64,000 nucleotides of DNA from NCBI GenBank assembly GCA_905221605.1, contig CAJNDS010000047.1:436001-500000 (forward strand), written 5' to 3'. The DNA comes from Symbiodinium natans. Its lineage: Eukaryota; Sar; Dinophyceae; Suessiales; Symbiodiniaceae. A program made the translations under genes and the position numbers. Numbering within the stretch: the stretch's first letter is position 1; each line of letters opens with the position of its first letter. Of the stretch, positions 36,700 through 50,400 are shown piece by piece. Under the pieces are notes generated by a model that ran no database searches, was not told where the DNA came from, and saw only the letters and a program-made list of their open reading frames with translations.

Positions 36700-38431
36700 C
36701 TAGGTCAACTAGCTCATACTAGGTCATTGTAGTGGGCGGCAGCCGATCGTGCACTCTGACTGACTGCCTAGACGTTCGTTTCAAGGTTGAAGCGAGCAAT
36801 CACTTGCACTTGGCGGTTTCTCCTCTTCGGCAAGGCCGGCAGTTTCAGTTCTGAGTCCATCACGCGCTGCTGCTTTGAACTCCCCTCTAAGGCCCATATG
36901 CACAGCTGTACACAAGTCGAGTGTATACAGGTGATCACCGTGTGATCACGCGTGATCACACGTGCAACCGGAAAAGGTGGCTGCCGCCACGCCGCTTGAT
37001 TGGTCCTAGCTTGTGGGCTGGCAGACATTCCCACAGGTGTCACTACTTTCCAGGAGCCCAGCACACAGCCTCTTCTAAGTTCTCATATATGATGTAAAAT
37101 TAGCTGTTTCGTTTTTTGCTCCATCTTTTTGCTGTCGGCCTGGCACCCTCGTCATTCCTGGCCAGTGAGGCGCCTCCAGATGGAGCCCTCTGTGACACTC
37201 ACGTCGCCATCCTCTCCAACGACTTGCTGCGACTTTCCGGAGATTTGTCGGGATAAGTGCGGTATCGACTACCTCTCGCACTTTACACCTCTAGACAGCC
37301 CCCCGGTCCTTCAGTAGCTTCTCCGTCTGCTTCCGATCTGGAATCAGCCAGGGCAGGAGCCTCGGGCATGTCACAGGACACCGAACAAGCCATTTTTTCG
37401 CACAAGTGAGAAAAACAAAGACTCTCTCCCCGTACGGGGCGGAAGACTCTGAGGCGGCTGACAGGAGCACCAGTGCTGGAAGCACCGAGGAGATGGCGGA
37501 GGCGACCCAGAGGTTCCTTGTCTTTGACACTTCTGGAGAACGAAAAGTGGCTCCAGCATATGGGTGTCTGTCCGGCATATGGGTGTCTTGCTTAGATTAG
37601 AGGCCCTCAAAACACAGAGAGGACACACACACACACACCTCCACCTCTACACACATACACACAACTACCTCTCGAACAGTGAGAGAAAAAGCCCTTCCGA
37701 AAGCAAAGGGAAGAAAGGAGAGGGAGAGGGAGAGAGAGAGAGAGAGGGAGAGCGCAAGAGAGAGGCCGAGTTCATGCCACGGCTCTTGAACTGAGCCGAC
37801 TCCATCTTGGCGCCCGACGGCTGCACCTGTCTTACAAGGCGCCACTAGGCGGCCAATAGCCGCTCGCAGCCGCACTGAAAGGGGGGGGGGGGGCAAAAGA
37901 AGTGACGGATCGGGATTCCGGGATTCCGGGATTCCGGGATTCCGGGATTCCGGGATTCCGGGATTCCGGGATTCCGGGATTCCGGGATTGCGGAACCCAC
38001 CTCCAGCCACTCCAACATAAATGCGCCGGTCGAGGAGGCGATGGTGCCTGCAAGAGACCGAGGGACTTCACACGGCTGTCGAGAGAGGTCCTTCCATCGA
38101 ACCTCCCAAGTTGTGGCAGCCCGCCAGGAGGGCATACATCGTGGCCTGAACAGAGGCACGGCAAAGCTGGGTTCTACAGTAGAGAACTAGCTCAAAACTC
38201 ATCTCGAGGTTCCGTGCAGAGTGGTGCCTCCAGGCCGGGAGGGCAAAGCTGGGACAAGATGACAACGCCTGGCCTCGGGTGCAAACGTGCGCAGAAAACT
38301 GCTGGGTATCCAGGTGAGGGGACGCTTTGGAGTCCGAGCAGCATCCACTGCCATTGGCTTAAGATGGTGGCAAAGACGCTGCTGCCCAGGATGAAGGCAT
38401 GATCTGGAATGCCTTCCGAGAAAGAGAGAGG

Positions 38432-38487
<56 letters not shown>

Positions 38488-41400
38488 GAGAGCGAGAGAG
38501 AGAGAGAAGACACAGCGAGCGAGAGAGAGTGAGAAAGAGAGAGAGAGAGAGGGAGAACGAGAGAGAAACAGAGAGAGAGAGAGAGAAAGACAGAGAAAGA
38601 GGGAGAGGGAGCGAGGGAGGGAGAAGGAGGGGGGAAGGAGGGAGGACGAGGGAGCCATCTTTGGGGGCCCCGAACGTAACTTTCGGGTCTAGGCCCAATG
38701 GTTCTGGAAGCAGATCTGTACATGAGTACGTGACTCGTAGAACCACGTAAGGAACCACGTAGAGAACCATGGAGAACTCTTCTAATCATCTTGCTGCAGA
38801 AGAGGTGCCAATCCGTGTGTTGAGGCGCAGGAAGAAAACCACATCGGTGACACTCAGGAAGCAGAGCGCCAGGTTGCTGACGAGAAGAAGGTGGCGGAAG
38901 CTCCAATCGCTGGCATATCGCCTGAGCATCGCGGCCCTTCTGCAAGCTCATGCCTTACTGGCGACTAATTGCAAGGCTGCTCTAGGCATGCAGGTGGCTG
39001 GTAGGTGTAGATGCCCAGCAGGGAGAAGACCGAGCCCGTGACACCCAGAACCGTGGTGTAGAAGACCTGATGAGAGCTTTCGGATTTTAATTCTCACAGT
39101 CACTTTTCAAAACATCACTCTTGAATCAGCCCGCCGGTGGCCTTGGAGAAGTGGGGCCCCTCAGGGTACTGCTCGTACGTGTCCGTGTAGAAGTAAAAGG
39201 ATGCACCGCCCACCGAGAAGTTCACGGCGGTCTGTAAGCAGAAGAAAGCGTTGACCTTGGCGATCTCCGGCCGAAGGAGGATGCTGAACGCGGTGATGAT
39301 GACCACCTCTTGCTGCATTACACTGCCGCTACCCTCGATGAATTAAAGAAGCTTGCTTCAGGGTTGCTTGGGTGGGTTGGGCGAATGCCTGAATGAGGGA
39401 GCCGGCTTCATAGCATCTTCAACACAAGTCTAGCAGTGGCAAGTACCTGCAGCAACTAGCTGTGGGGCCCCACCCTCACCCTGAGCACGGCACGGCGACC
39501 AGCACCGAGGCAATGGCATTGACTCGGACATTCTGCAGCGTGGTGCCGACGATTGTCAAAGCCAGCGTCGCGGCCATCATCAAAAGGCACAGCGCGCAGG
39601 CCTCCCTCTGCTTGAAGATGCTGGCGCGCATGGCCCGGATGTCCTCCAAGGTCAGCTTGCGCTCCTGGAGGTAGCCCTTCATCAGGGGCACCACAATGAT
39701 GCTGGAGGGCACCAAGACCACCAAGAAAGGGAGCTTCGGCCCAAAGTGGGACATGATGGGACCAACCATAAGCATGGCCACAAGCCCTCCGCATTGCAGG
39801 CCAAACCACACGTAGGACATCAGGGCTGGGCCTTCCTTGGGTTTGGTCTGCATCTTCTCCGCATATTTGGCCTCTGTCAGCAAATCCGTGGTAGAGAGCT
39901 GCAGCTGGATCAGGAAAAGGCAGAAGACGAGGCTCGTGATTGTCAGCTGGCTTTGCGGCACTGAGCCAATGCAGGCCGTGGCTGCAGATCCCAGGACAGC
40001 CACCAGAAGAATATAGGGAGCTTTGTTGTAGCCCATGATCGGCATGGTGTCGCTCAGCAAGCCAATCATGGGCTTCATGGCCCAAGGAAGGTGCGTTACT
40101 CCTCGATAGACTTGCATCTGTGGGCCGGCCACTTTGTATCCACCGTAGAGGAAGTTGATGCAGGGATTTGTGAACTCGTTCACGAAACCCTTCATCAGGT
40201 GCTGGGAGACAAACAGCATCACCAGCAGCTCGTAGCCGAAGTTAGACTCCAACTTCTCGATGTACGGCCCCAGGCCAAATCCATCGCGAACAGAGGCACT
40301 CAGCGAGTTGCTGGGCTTCTGGGGCTTCTGGAGCTTCTCCTGACTTAGCAATGGCGCCTCCTCGTCCTCCTCATCTTCCTCAGGGCTGTTTGGGCTGTTT
40401 GGGAAGGGCTCGTTGGACGAGCCCGCCTTGCTGCCGCGCTTCATGGCTATGGCCCATATGGCATCTCATGAAATGGGGAGGGCTTGGCTTGGGCCATCCC
40501 TTCGGGCGGCAAACCGGCACAAGCTGTCCACCTGTGTGAACACACGCATTTCAGCAGGACCGAATCACAGCTCACGGCCGGCGCTCCTCTTCGCAGTCTT
40601 CGAGGCCCGCTTGTCTTGGCGTGGCCCGAGTTACCAGATGTTAACGGACACGAGCATCATCGAACAGGTCTGAGGACGTCTGAGGATGTCTGAGGCCTGC
40701 GCAGTGGCATGACCATCTCGTTGCACTGCAGAACGAAGACAGAGTTCCACTCGAGTCCTTCGCAGGATGGCGCCCGGAACGAGCGCCGGACTAGGCCATG
40801 GCCACATGACAAGCCGTCCTTTGGCTTGATGAATGGTGCTCACCTTGGCTTTACGTGTGTACCTTGCAGACCACTGGCACGTGACGCCTGTGCTGATTAA
40901 TGCCCTCACTGAGCAGGAAGCGAAAACGCTGGCGGACTCCGATGAAGACCCAGCCAGACCTGGCCCATGGATGCACGGAAGCGGAGGGCACGACTCTCCA
41001 CGATTCGCGAAAAAATGAAGAAAACCATTCTGACGAATCATCGCTGCACTCTGGGCCTGCACCCAATGCCGCATGCTGGAGAAACTGAAGCACACAAGCA
41101 GCGCCCAGTGGCGCCTCCTCAGGGGCGGAAGATGGAGGAAGGAGGCTTGGCTCACAGGGTTCGTAGGTTTGCAAAGGCAGGGTCATATGCCGGTGGCTGT
41201 CTGCAGGTTTCTACGCTGGGGACATGAGGACCCCGCAGCACACAGCGTGAACTTCTCTGCGGACGCAAGCATCTGCTGTAGGGAAGCCTGACACGTTCGG
41301 AACACGCGCACCCGAAACGCACTTCCCCCGCAAATGAAGGCGCATGTGACGCGAATGCAATGGGCTGCACAACTACATCATTGTACAACGATGTGCGGTC

Positions 41401-44400
41401 TCTGCTCCCCCATGCACCCCCCGCCCCACCCCCCGATCCCGCAACCGAACCCATGCCAGACCGCAGGACCAACAAGACCAAGGCGAGAGTTGAGCTGTGG
41501 GGTAAGTTGAAACAAAGCGGAATCTCGGCCTGCCCCGCCTGGTCCCCGCCTCGGCACAGAGGCTTCACTTCGGCGCAACGGTGCCAGTCCCCTATGCGAA
41601 GCCTATTGCATCTAGCTCTCCAGTTCTCTGCTATGGGCGCTCTTCTCCCGCCCTTGAAGTCGTTGCGACGTCGTGGTCCTCAGCCCTGAAGAAACCAGCA
41701 CGCCACCCGACCTGACCTCTGCATCGCAAGGAGACTGTCAGGCTTGGCTTGCCCACTGTTCGAATGGCGAGCATGCGATCTTCCGAAGCGCAAGAAGCAC
41801 AGATTCCATTCATGATCTTAAACTTCGCGCCATGTCACGCCCGCGCATCTCTGCGGCCCTGATGTCCTAGGGCCCACTAGTGATAGGTAGATGGCGTGGG
41901 AAAGGAGGAGGTCGGCGCCAAGATCCAAGACCCGAGCTCCCCAGGCCCGTCTGTGCCATGATGACCCGAAGCACCCCCGCCGCGCTGTAGTCGGCCTGGG
42001 GAAGCTTTGGCGGGCTAGTTTCATCGGCTTGGTCCACGCTTTAGGGCCTTCCCACAAATAGAATCTCAGTAACCCAGGCCCACGGCGGAGGCCGCTGCCT
42101 TCCGGGCCGCGTGGAGGGCCGAGGCCAGACTGGCCAGCCCTCGGGGGGGGGGGAATGCGAAATTCCATTTTAAGTTCAAGCGAAGAGGTGGTTTTAAGAA
42201 GGGAAGCGATCGCAGGGCTCTGTGAGAAGCTTTCGCGCCTTGAGCCGACCTGGCGTGGCTGCCCAGCCAAGGAGCCTGCAAGTTGTTTGCAGGCGCTCTA
42301 TAAACTCACAAAATCCAGCGAGTTTATTCAAATGTTCCAAGGTTGCAGAAGTAGAGGCCTTCAGCAGCCGTCCCATGGCACCCTCCAAGGAACCGGATGG
42401 TGGTTCACCGGGGGCGCCTCCACTCACACTCAAAGATTCGGAAACCGGTGCTTCGGAAGGACAAGACATTAAGGCTGGTTTCTCATTGTGCAACATCGGC
42501 CCCCCATCACCCTCTCGAACTCTCCACACATGTGATTTACTTGGGTGCACACCACCCCTGCTCGAAGCCGCCAGGCTAGTCGCTCGGGACACCACCTGCG
42601 CAGCAAATGCTAAGCTGGTCGTGCCAAAGGCCCTGTTGGAAGGGAGTAATGAACTCTGAAGAGTTGTCGATAGAAGCTCAAAGAAGACAAGATCAATTCA
42701 GAAAGCCAATGAAGCCAATGACGCCCCTGCTCTGTCCGGCAATTGTTGTAAACAGAGTTGCCTCCTGCAAACTGAGCGACGCCACGCCCTCCAGTGAGGA
42801 AGCCCTCGGAACGGGAAAGCGCAGTTCAGAACCAAATCGAGTGTGGAGAGGCGTTGTGGAAGGGTTCGTCTATATAGCTGGGGTATTGATGGCCTTAGGT
42901 CATCTTAGGTCATGGGGCCCTCACTCAGCGAGCATCCACCCTGCAGGCCCCCCGGCTCAACCCCCCAACCCCCCCAAGACAAGTACTGCAAACAACGGTG
43001 CTGCAGCACGGAAGGGCATGGAAGGCGGCCTAAGCGCATGCAGACCATGCAAACCACTTGCGAGCGGCCAAGGGCCACACCCAAGCGACCCAGCAGGCGT
43101 GGCGGGGGCTCCGAATTGCTCCCGCAGGCAACGAAGGGCCGCCTCAAAGAGTCTGAAGAGCAGATCTTCGTCTTAGCTGATCTTTGAGCTCGTGGACTGT
43201 TGCCCTGGGTCACTCTCTCAGGCCTTGCCCAGACCACGGCGAGGAACATTGTGGACACGGAGGAAGGACCTGAAACGGTGCTCGATGTAAGAGAGCAAGC
43301 ACGAGACGTGCATATGTGTATGCAAACTTTGACAGTTGACTTATGCAGGGCGGGCCCGCAGAGCTTTCTCAGATCTCTCTCAGGACGTGGCACATCATGA
43401 TGTGGGTCCACGACGAGTCTCAAGTACGCGAACAAGAGCACCTCAGCACAAAGCATCAACGGCTCAGGAAGCCCAGGCTCTCATCTTGCAATTCGTCTGC
43501 TCCTCGTCACGCGCTCGGACCATGACCACGGAGGAACGTGCATCGGAGGTTCCTGAGACGTCTTAAAGAGGCTGGTCTCTACTGGTATCGCCATCTGAAT
43601 GAAGTCCTCCCGTCATGTTGACCCTTGAGGCATCTGCGGCGTGCTGCAACACTGGATTGCCAGATGGGGATGCTGAGCTGGGAAAGCACCTCGCGGCACT
43701 AGGCATGACTCAGCCATCCATTCAGAAGCAGTTCCACGGCGTTACAGTTGCAGTTGCAGTTGCAGTTGCAGTTGCAGTTGCAGTTGCAGTTGCTTCCAGT
43801 TACTTCCACCAAGCTTCCAAACATTTCCAAACGAACGCCAAGAGCCTGGGCTGCCAAGGCTGCGGAAGCGTTCGTGCGCGTTAGGACAGCAAAGTCGCCT
43901 CCGCTTCAGTGGCTGCCACTGCAAGCTGAAAGAGATGAAAGACCCAGGCACCCTCACATGAAGAAGGAAGGGGCGCTTGCGACCACTTCCGGCCAAATTT
44001 GCCAAGCGCCGCGCTCCACGAGCTGCCAGCTTCTCCTTCAATCTACCCACATGTTCGTGGAAGTTTGCACAAGGATGCATGGCATATCATGGCATATCAT
44101 AGCAGTCATAGCATGCAAAAAGACTTTGCGCTGACAATGCCCAGCTGCACCTCGTAATCTGATGATTTCTTCGGCAGCCCAACGAGCTTCGGCCGAGAAC
44201 GTCTCCTTGGCAGACGCCTGGACCTTCACGTCAGAAGGCTTGGCTTACGAAGGTTCGAACATGGGATTCATGGGATGTCTGGCTCGGCTCGCCCTTGCTT
44301 TGGGTCATTTTTGGCTGTGTGTGGTTAGGTACTTGGTCGATCGACTGCTGTGCAGGATTCACGGGTGCGGAGCACTGGCCAGCGGCGAGAACTCCTTGTG

Positions 44401-47400
44401 TGCTGAAATATCCGAGGACCCATGACCCATGCGCACGTTTTTATGGCCATCATGCAAGCACGGGCTGCGCCCTGGCCTCCGCCATGCCGCCATGTGAGTT
44501 GCCGGCTGGGCGCGCCGGCCTTGACGATGCTTGCCCGAATCCCTCCCGCCCTTCGCCGATTCGAGTTGCAAGTTGCTAAGGGCCCAGGACTGCGGCCGCA
44601 AGTCTTTCTCTTCGCGCTGGTGATTGTGAAGGATCAGCTTCTTCGATGCTTCGACAAGGTGGGGCCTTGGCAAAAACCGGAAACAAGCGGTGTCGATACA
44701 AAAAATGTATCTTCCCCCCCTCTCTCCACAACAGAATCACTTATATTGAAAAAATTAACTGGAACCAGGCTGAGATGCCCGCCGGGAGCGCTGGTTCGCG
44801 CCCAACGTCCTCAAACACGCCCCAGGCCAATGAAGGCGGAAGGCCTCTCCGGCTTGCCACACTCTGCAAGAGCTGAGCTTCCGTCGCCCTGCTCTGCCTC
44901 CTCTCGATATGCTCCTAAATGCTGCAACCTAATTGGGCAAACGATGGCCATGATTGTGGGTCTTTCGGGCTATCAGCTGTTCAAAGGAGAAGAAAACATC
45001 ATCTGTCGGGCATGCTGCACATGACGCCACCGTCAAGAATCTGTGGCACGGGTCTTTCTCCTTGACATGACTGGAACAGGTTCGAGGTTCGAGGAAAAGC
45101 TGTTGCCCTTTGACAATCGAAGCGACCTTCGCTCGCGCTTTGTTTAGTGTTTTTGGAGTTAGATCACCCCGTGCTGAAAGCTCAACCACTATTCCAAGCC
45201 TACTCCGCGACGGCCGAAGGAGGGAGGCGGCTTACTTGTCACTTATCGTGGGCATATGTGGGCATATGGTTTTCAACCCCATCTTGGAAGAACAAGACGC
45301 GCCTCAGCGGGAGAGCTTGTTTGACCTCTACGCCATGTATAGATGCGTTGATCGTCATCACCTGCAGACAGAACAGTGACAGAAGAAAGCTTCGACTTGG
45401 CACACTTCTTTTGGAGGCGTCAGACAAGAGCGCAATGTGAAAGGAGCACAAGAAGCAGCAAGCGACACATCTCTCCATCCTTCTGCTGCCAGCATCGTCC
45501 AGTAACATTCGCACAGTGCATGGGGTTCTTGATCCAACTGCGAACCCCTGACCATCTACGACAAGTCAGGGCCTACAGCTGTCACCGCGGATCGTTGGGC
45601 AATGAGCTTGGCCAGGAATTGCGCCTGCTCTTTGTCCGCGTCCTGCGCCAGGATTGAACAAGTCCGACTGGCAAGACAAGTCTAAGCTGGGCAACACATG
45701 TGCCAACTGCTTTACGCTCTGAGTCTTACGTTCCTGCAAGCTACTAGTACCAGATGCAAGCCTGCCACTCGTCCACGAAAAGCATGTGGACGAAGTTAGC
45801 AGCCTTAGTCAGGAGTTAGAGCTGGCAATGCCTTCGACAACTGGAATAAAGTACAAAGCAGGCCTTGCATAGTGTGTCCAATGTCGCCTAACAGTTTCTC
45901 TGATCCTGGTCATGGGGATCGTACCAGAGTGGACGTGCAACATTCGCATGCCCCACCCCCTGCCACCATGTGTGCCGAAAACTGAACCAAACTGTGAAGC
46001 GCTTGGGGCGGATTTTTTTTGCGAACTCCGGGTCATGGCAGTATCTTGCCCAGCCAACACCTGACAAAGGCCACTGCCCAGCATGCTCCAGGAGAGCCGT
46101 GGGCGTCGTCGTCCAGCAAGCTGTCAAGGCAGGCAGCATCTCCATTTCTACGAGTACCGGTCTAAAACCGCAGCCGAGAAACACCCCCTTCCGCTCCCTT
46201 CCGCCTCGATGCCAGACCAATCACTTCCGATATGTCCATCAAGCGGCGCCGCCGGAGCTCCTGGCGAGGCTGACGCGCTGAGCCAAGGCAAGAGAAGGAG
46301 ACAGTCGTGCACTGTGCCGACATGGATTCGCCACTGCTGGGAACTAGTCCACACATGCCCACTCTCTCTGAAACCGCAATTAAGTTTAGAGATCTTATGA
46401 AGAAATGCTTAACAAGGTGAACTGGGCAGCTGAGGCACCTCCAGAAAGCGGGTGCGCGCATCAGCAAGCAGAGGCTGCTCTTCCTGGGCCACCTGTCGAG
46501 GCGCATTTTGTCCAAGGGCACATCTCAAGCATCTCAAGAGTCTCAAGATGTTACTGATGTCACACCACGGTGACCCCAGGTCCGCGGCTGAGTCCCGTTT
46601 CTGGCGGCCGATCTGCTCGAAGACCTCGGATGGAGCATGGGGCCCACGCCTGAAGCCCAAGGCTTGCAGAGCACTCAAAGAACATTCAGTTCCTCGCCCA
46701 CAACAACTTGGCCGCTGCATCGCCCCTCTTGCTATTCCGTGCCTCAACTCGTGTTCCAACGTTCAGTCTGCAAGAGGTATGCAGAGTCAACAGAACTGTA
46801 GGGAGTTAGCGAAAAAGAGAAGAGAGAGAGAGAGGGAGAGAGAGAGAGAGGGAGAGAGCGAGAGAGGGAGAGAGAGTGAGAGAGTGTGAGAGAGTGAGAG
46901 AGTGAGAGAGTGAGAGAGTGAGAGAGTGTGAAAGAGTGAGAGAGCGTGAGAAAGTGTGAGAGAGTGTGACAGAGAGTGAGAGAGTGAGAGTGAGAGAGAC
47001 AGAGAGAGGGTGAGAGTGAGAGTGAGAGAGTGAAAGAGAAAGAGTGAAAGAGTGAAAGAGTGAAAGAGTGAAAGAGTGAAAGAGTGAAAGAGTGAAAGAG
47101 TGAAAGAGTGAAAGAGTGAAAGAGTGAAAGAGTGAAAGAGTGAAAGAGTGCAAGAGTGAAAGAGAGAGAGAGAGAGTGAAAGAGAGAGTGAGAGAGAGAG
47201 TGAAAGAGTGAGAGAGTGAGAGTGCGAGAGTGAAAGTGAGAGAGAGAGAGAGAGAGAAGGAGAGAGCGAGCGGGCGCGTGAGCGAGCGAGCGAGTGAGCA
47301 CGTTTACCCCAACAGCTCTCACTGAGACAGAAGCGCTTCCGAGACCTTCCGTGCTCCCCCAAGCTTCCTGGTCCTCACAACGACGGCGTGAGGTGCGGAC

Positions 47401-50400
47401 TGTGGAGGACTTGCATTAGAAGTCTTTTCAGTGCCGATATTTGAAAAAACTTGGAAACATGTGTGCGGCATGGATTTCAATTGATTTCAAGGTCGAGGGC
47501 CGCGACGAGGCCCCGCACAGCTACGAGGGGCCACAACCGTCAACTAGGAGTCCGGAGCACAAGTTCTCGGAATTGAAATTCTGGCGTTCGTGCAAGACGC
47601 TCTCGAGACACCCTGCTATTCCATGCTGACACGAATACTCAGCAGACTTGGCAATGGCAATTGCTTTGCATTATACCCGGGGCTTGCCGTGCCGACCTAT
47701 TGAAAGAATCTGAATGATCTTGCCCCGCAAGTACGAGGCCTCCCCTGCACAGGTTGCGCTCCTCCACAGTCGGCTCCGGCAGGCCCTGGCAAAACCGGAT
47801 GGGCACTTGACTCACTTGACGTCACTGTACCGCGTCTCTATGTCCTTCAAGTCAGCAGTCCTGAACGAATTGGCCCAGTTCTGGCCCCTGCTCCAGGACT
47901 GCGCGTGCAGCCGCTCGACGATCCTCGCAACGTTGCGACACTACCGACGCTGGCACATTGGCAAAGCTTGTAAGTCCTGATCGGAGGCAGCCCGGCCAGG
48001 TAAACCACGCCGGCCTGCGGAACGGAAAGCACTACCCTCCGACTCCTCTACAATGCTTCACCAACGCGGGCGATCGCAGATGTGCAACTGCCGCAATCTG
48101 TACACATGAGTTCAGGCATGGAGGGATCAGTTTCAGATGCTCCGACGTGCTCTGACTGTACTTCGGCAAATTGCCACAGGGCTCCGCTGCTTATCGTGCC
48201 ACTCTGTCCATCGCAGCACAAGCCAGCTTCGCATCAGTTTTCCAAAAGTCAAACGCAACTCCTCAACCCCGAAAAATACCAGAGAGCGATGCCTTACGCA
48301 CAAGTCTTCTTGAGCGACCCTTCTTGTTTCGAGACATGGCGCCCAAGGCCTCCAGCCTCGCGTAATAGCCTGGCATTGACTATTGAATTATTGGACTCCG
48401 AGTAAATGGAATTGTGGGCTTGCAATCGAAGCATTTCCAGCACGCTTCCCGAAAATTTCTAGATTGGGAGATGTTTTGCATTGCCGGGATGCAGTAGTTC
48501 CTTTTTCCGAGCACTGTGGCAGTCATCAGCAGTTTTTGGGCAACCACTGTCAGGGGTCCGGTGGCCCTGGAATCAAAACTTCAGGTGGTTTTACTGGGCT
48601 ACAATGGCTCTACATGCTTGATTCCTGTACACACTCAGAAGCAGCCACAGCACTTGGCCTTCTTCTTCTTGGATCGCTTCTTGCGGTCCTCCTTCGTCGC
48701 CGGCTTCGAGAAGGGCGGCGCTGCTCCGGCAGTGAGGTTTTGGAAGGCCGGCGTGGTTTGCGCTGGCACCGCCGGTGGCACCTGCACCACCGGCGAAGCG
48801 CCCGCCACCTGCGGGCCACTCACCACCTGCGGGCCACTCACCACCTGTGCGGCGCTCATCACCGGAGACCCTGTCCGGGAGGTCTGTGCAAGGCTGGCGT
48901 TCTGCGGAGAGGGTACGAACATCCCGGACCCTGGCTGGATTGAGGTGATGGCCGGGCTGCCAGCCGCAGCTGGTGAAGGCACGAACACCCCTGAAGTGGT
49001 GATCGGGGCGACTGGGGCAGCCGAGGCGACCGGTACACCCGAAGAGACCAAGGCCGGCTGTGGCGCTGACATCGGCTGAGGCATGGGCTGGCCTTGGCTT
49101 CCGATGCTCTGCATCCATGGTGGGGCCGGGAGTGAGGTGACGGGCGCTCCGCTCACCGGAGCCGTAGCCACAGGGGAGCCCGCCACAACTGCCGGAGAGC
49201 CCACGTTCACTGGCGATCTTGCAAAGGGCCTGTTTGGGCCACATAGACGATCAGCATCACACAGCACCGCGCCTTGAAAGCCTTGCCACATCTGGTAAGC
49301 TGTGCTGGGCGTCGTCTTCACCGCTGCTGCTGGCACTGGTGCCTGCATTGCCCCGCCTGGCATAGCAGGCAGTGTCTGGGCGGGTGCAGCGGCAGCCATG
49401 GCAATCAGGCTGCCTGCTTTGACAATAGTCTACGCTGTCCTCAGGATCAAAAGCTTCACGCTTGAGCCAAACGGGTGCTCTTGAAATGTGCCCCTACAAA
49501 GCAAGCATCATCGAAACTTATCCTGCAAGATGCACAATGCGCACATGGCATGCAATTCAATTGTAAGCAGTTGCCGCACTGGGCTCCGACCGTGGGCGTC
49601 AGAGGTTCAGTAAAAAGCAAGGACAAGGGGACCCTCTCGGGACTTTTTCGGGATTTTGCAGGGAGCCCTAGATTGCAGCGGCGGACCCTTGTCGGTATCG
49701 GCCAAACTAAGGACCCCCCAACCAATGCCAAAGCCCTCAACCGGAACCGGCTTGAAACAAAAAGCCTCTACCTCTCCACTGGCAACCCTGGCCCCAAAGG
49801 AACTAGACTCTTGAAACTGTGAGAGAACCCGGAATGGTTTCACCCCCGGGGGGATGTGTAGGAGCCCCCCTAGACCTTCAAGATTTCACACCGGGCCGAA
49901 GCGGTCGACGCGTAGCGGTTGCACTTCACGCAGCAAGCTTTGTTGACACTTCTGCCAGAACCAAGAATCCAAGCATGGGTCAACCAGTATAAACAGAACA
50001 CTCACCAAAGAAAGAACCCGCCGCCATGCCATGCTACTGGTAGCTCACTGACGCCTCAAGAACCAACTCAGCTGCCTGCTCTTGCAAGCAATTAACGACC
50101 CATGAGGCATGACAAGCCAGCCTCAGTGCCAGTCCATGCACTGTGCTGATCCAGACCTTTCAGAGTGCAAGAAAGGAGGGCGGGGGCGGGGCAGGGGGGC
50201 GGGCTTGCGTGAGGCAGCATAGGGCTTTGCAACGCTTTGTGCCTTGCCACCCGCTGGCCCTGCTAGTTGCCGGACTCGATGTGAGAGCTCAGCCGCAGCC
50301 TGCCCAAGGAGTCTGACGATCGAAGGTGTTCAGGGCGGCGTCAGTCTCCCCCCCCCCATGCCAATTCAGCGACTTTTTTAACGGTCAGAAAGTTCCACAA

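Noticed and set aside
38192-38951. Long Leu/Ser-rich minus frames and Arg/Glu-rich plus frames
   Set aside because: They translate a GA microsatellite that lies in a transporter intron.
43742-44080. Minus frame with KEKLAARGARRLANLAGSGR as a separate helical protein
   Set aside because: It lies in the intron between helicase exons 44217-44151 and 43898-43810, which join in phase without it.
45240-45361. Minus frame VMTINASIHGVE, at first taken for a degenerate helicase motif V
   Set aside because: Another frame of the same exon reads GDDDQRIYTWRR (motif III) and fits phase and order. The true motif V is at 40.84-40.70 kb.
45990-46075. Plus-strand GGCAGTATC preceded by TTTGCG, resembling the start of U4 snRNA
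   Set aside because: Only nine bases match and the rest of the U4 fold is not seen. The minus strand across it is part of the helicase gene region.
46744-47362. Leu-Ser-His-rich frames of about 190 codons
   Set aside because: They translate the GA/GTGA microsatellite.
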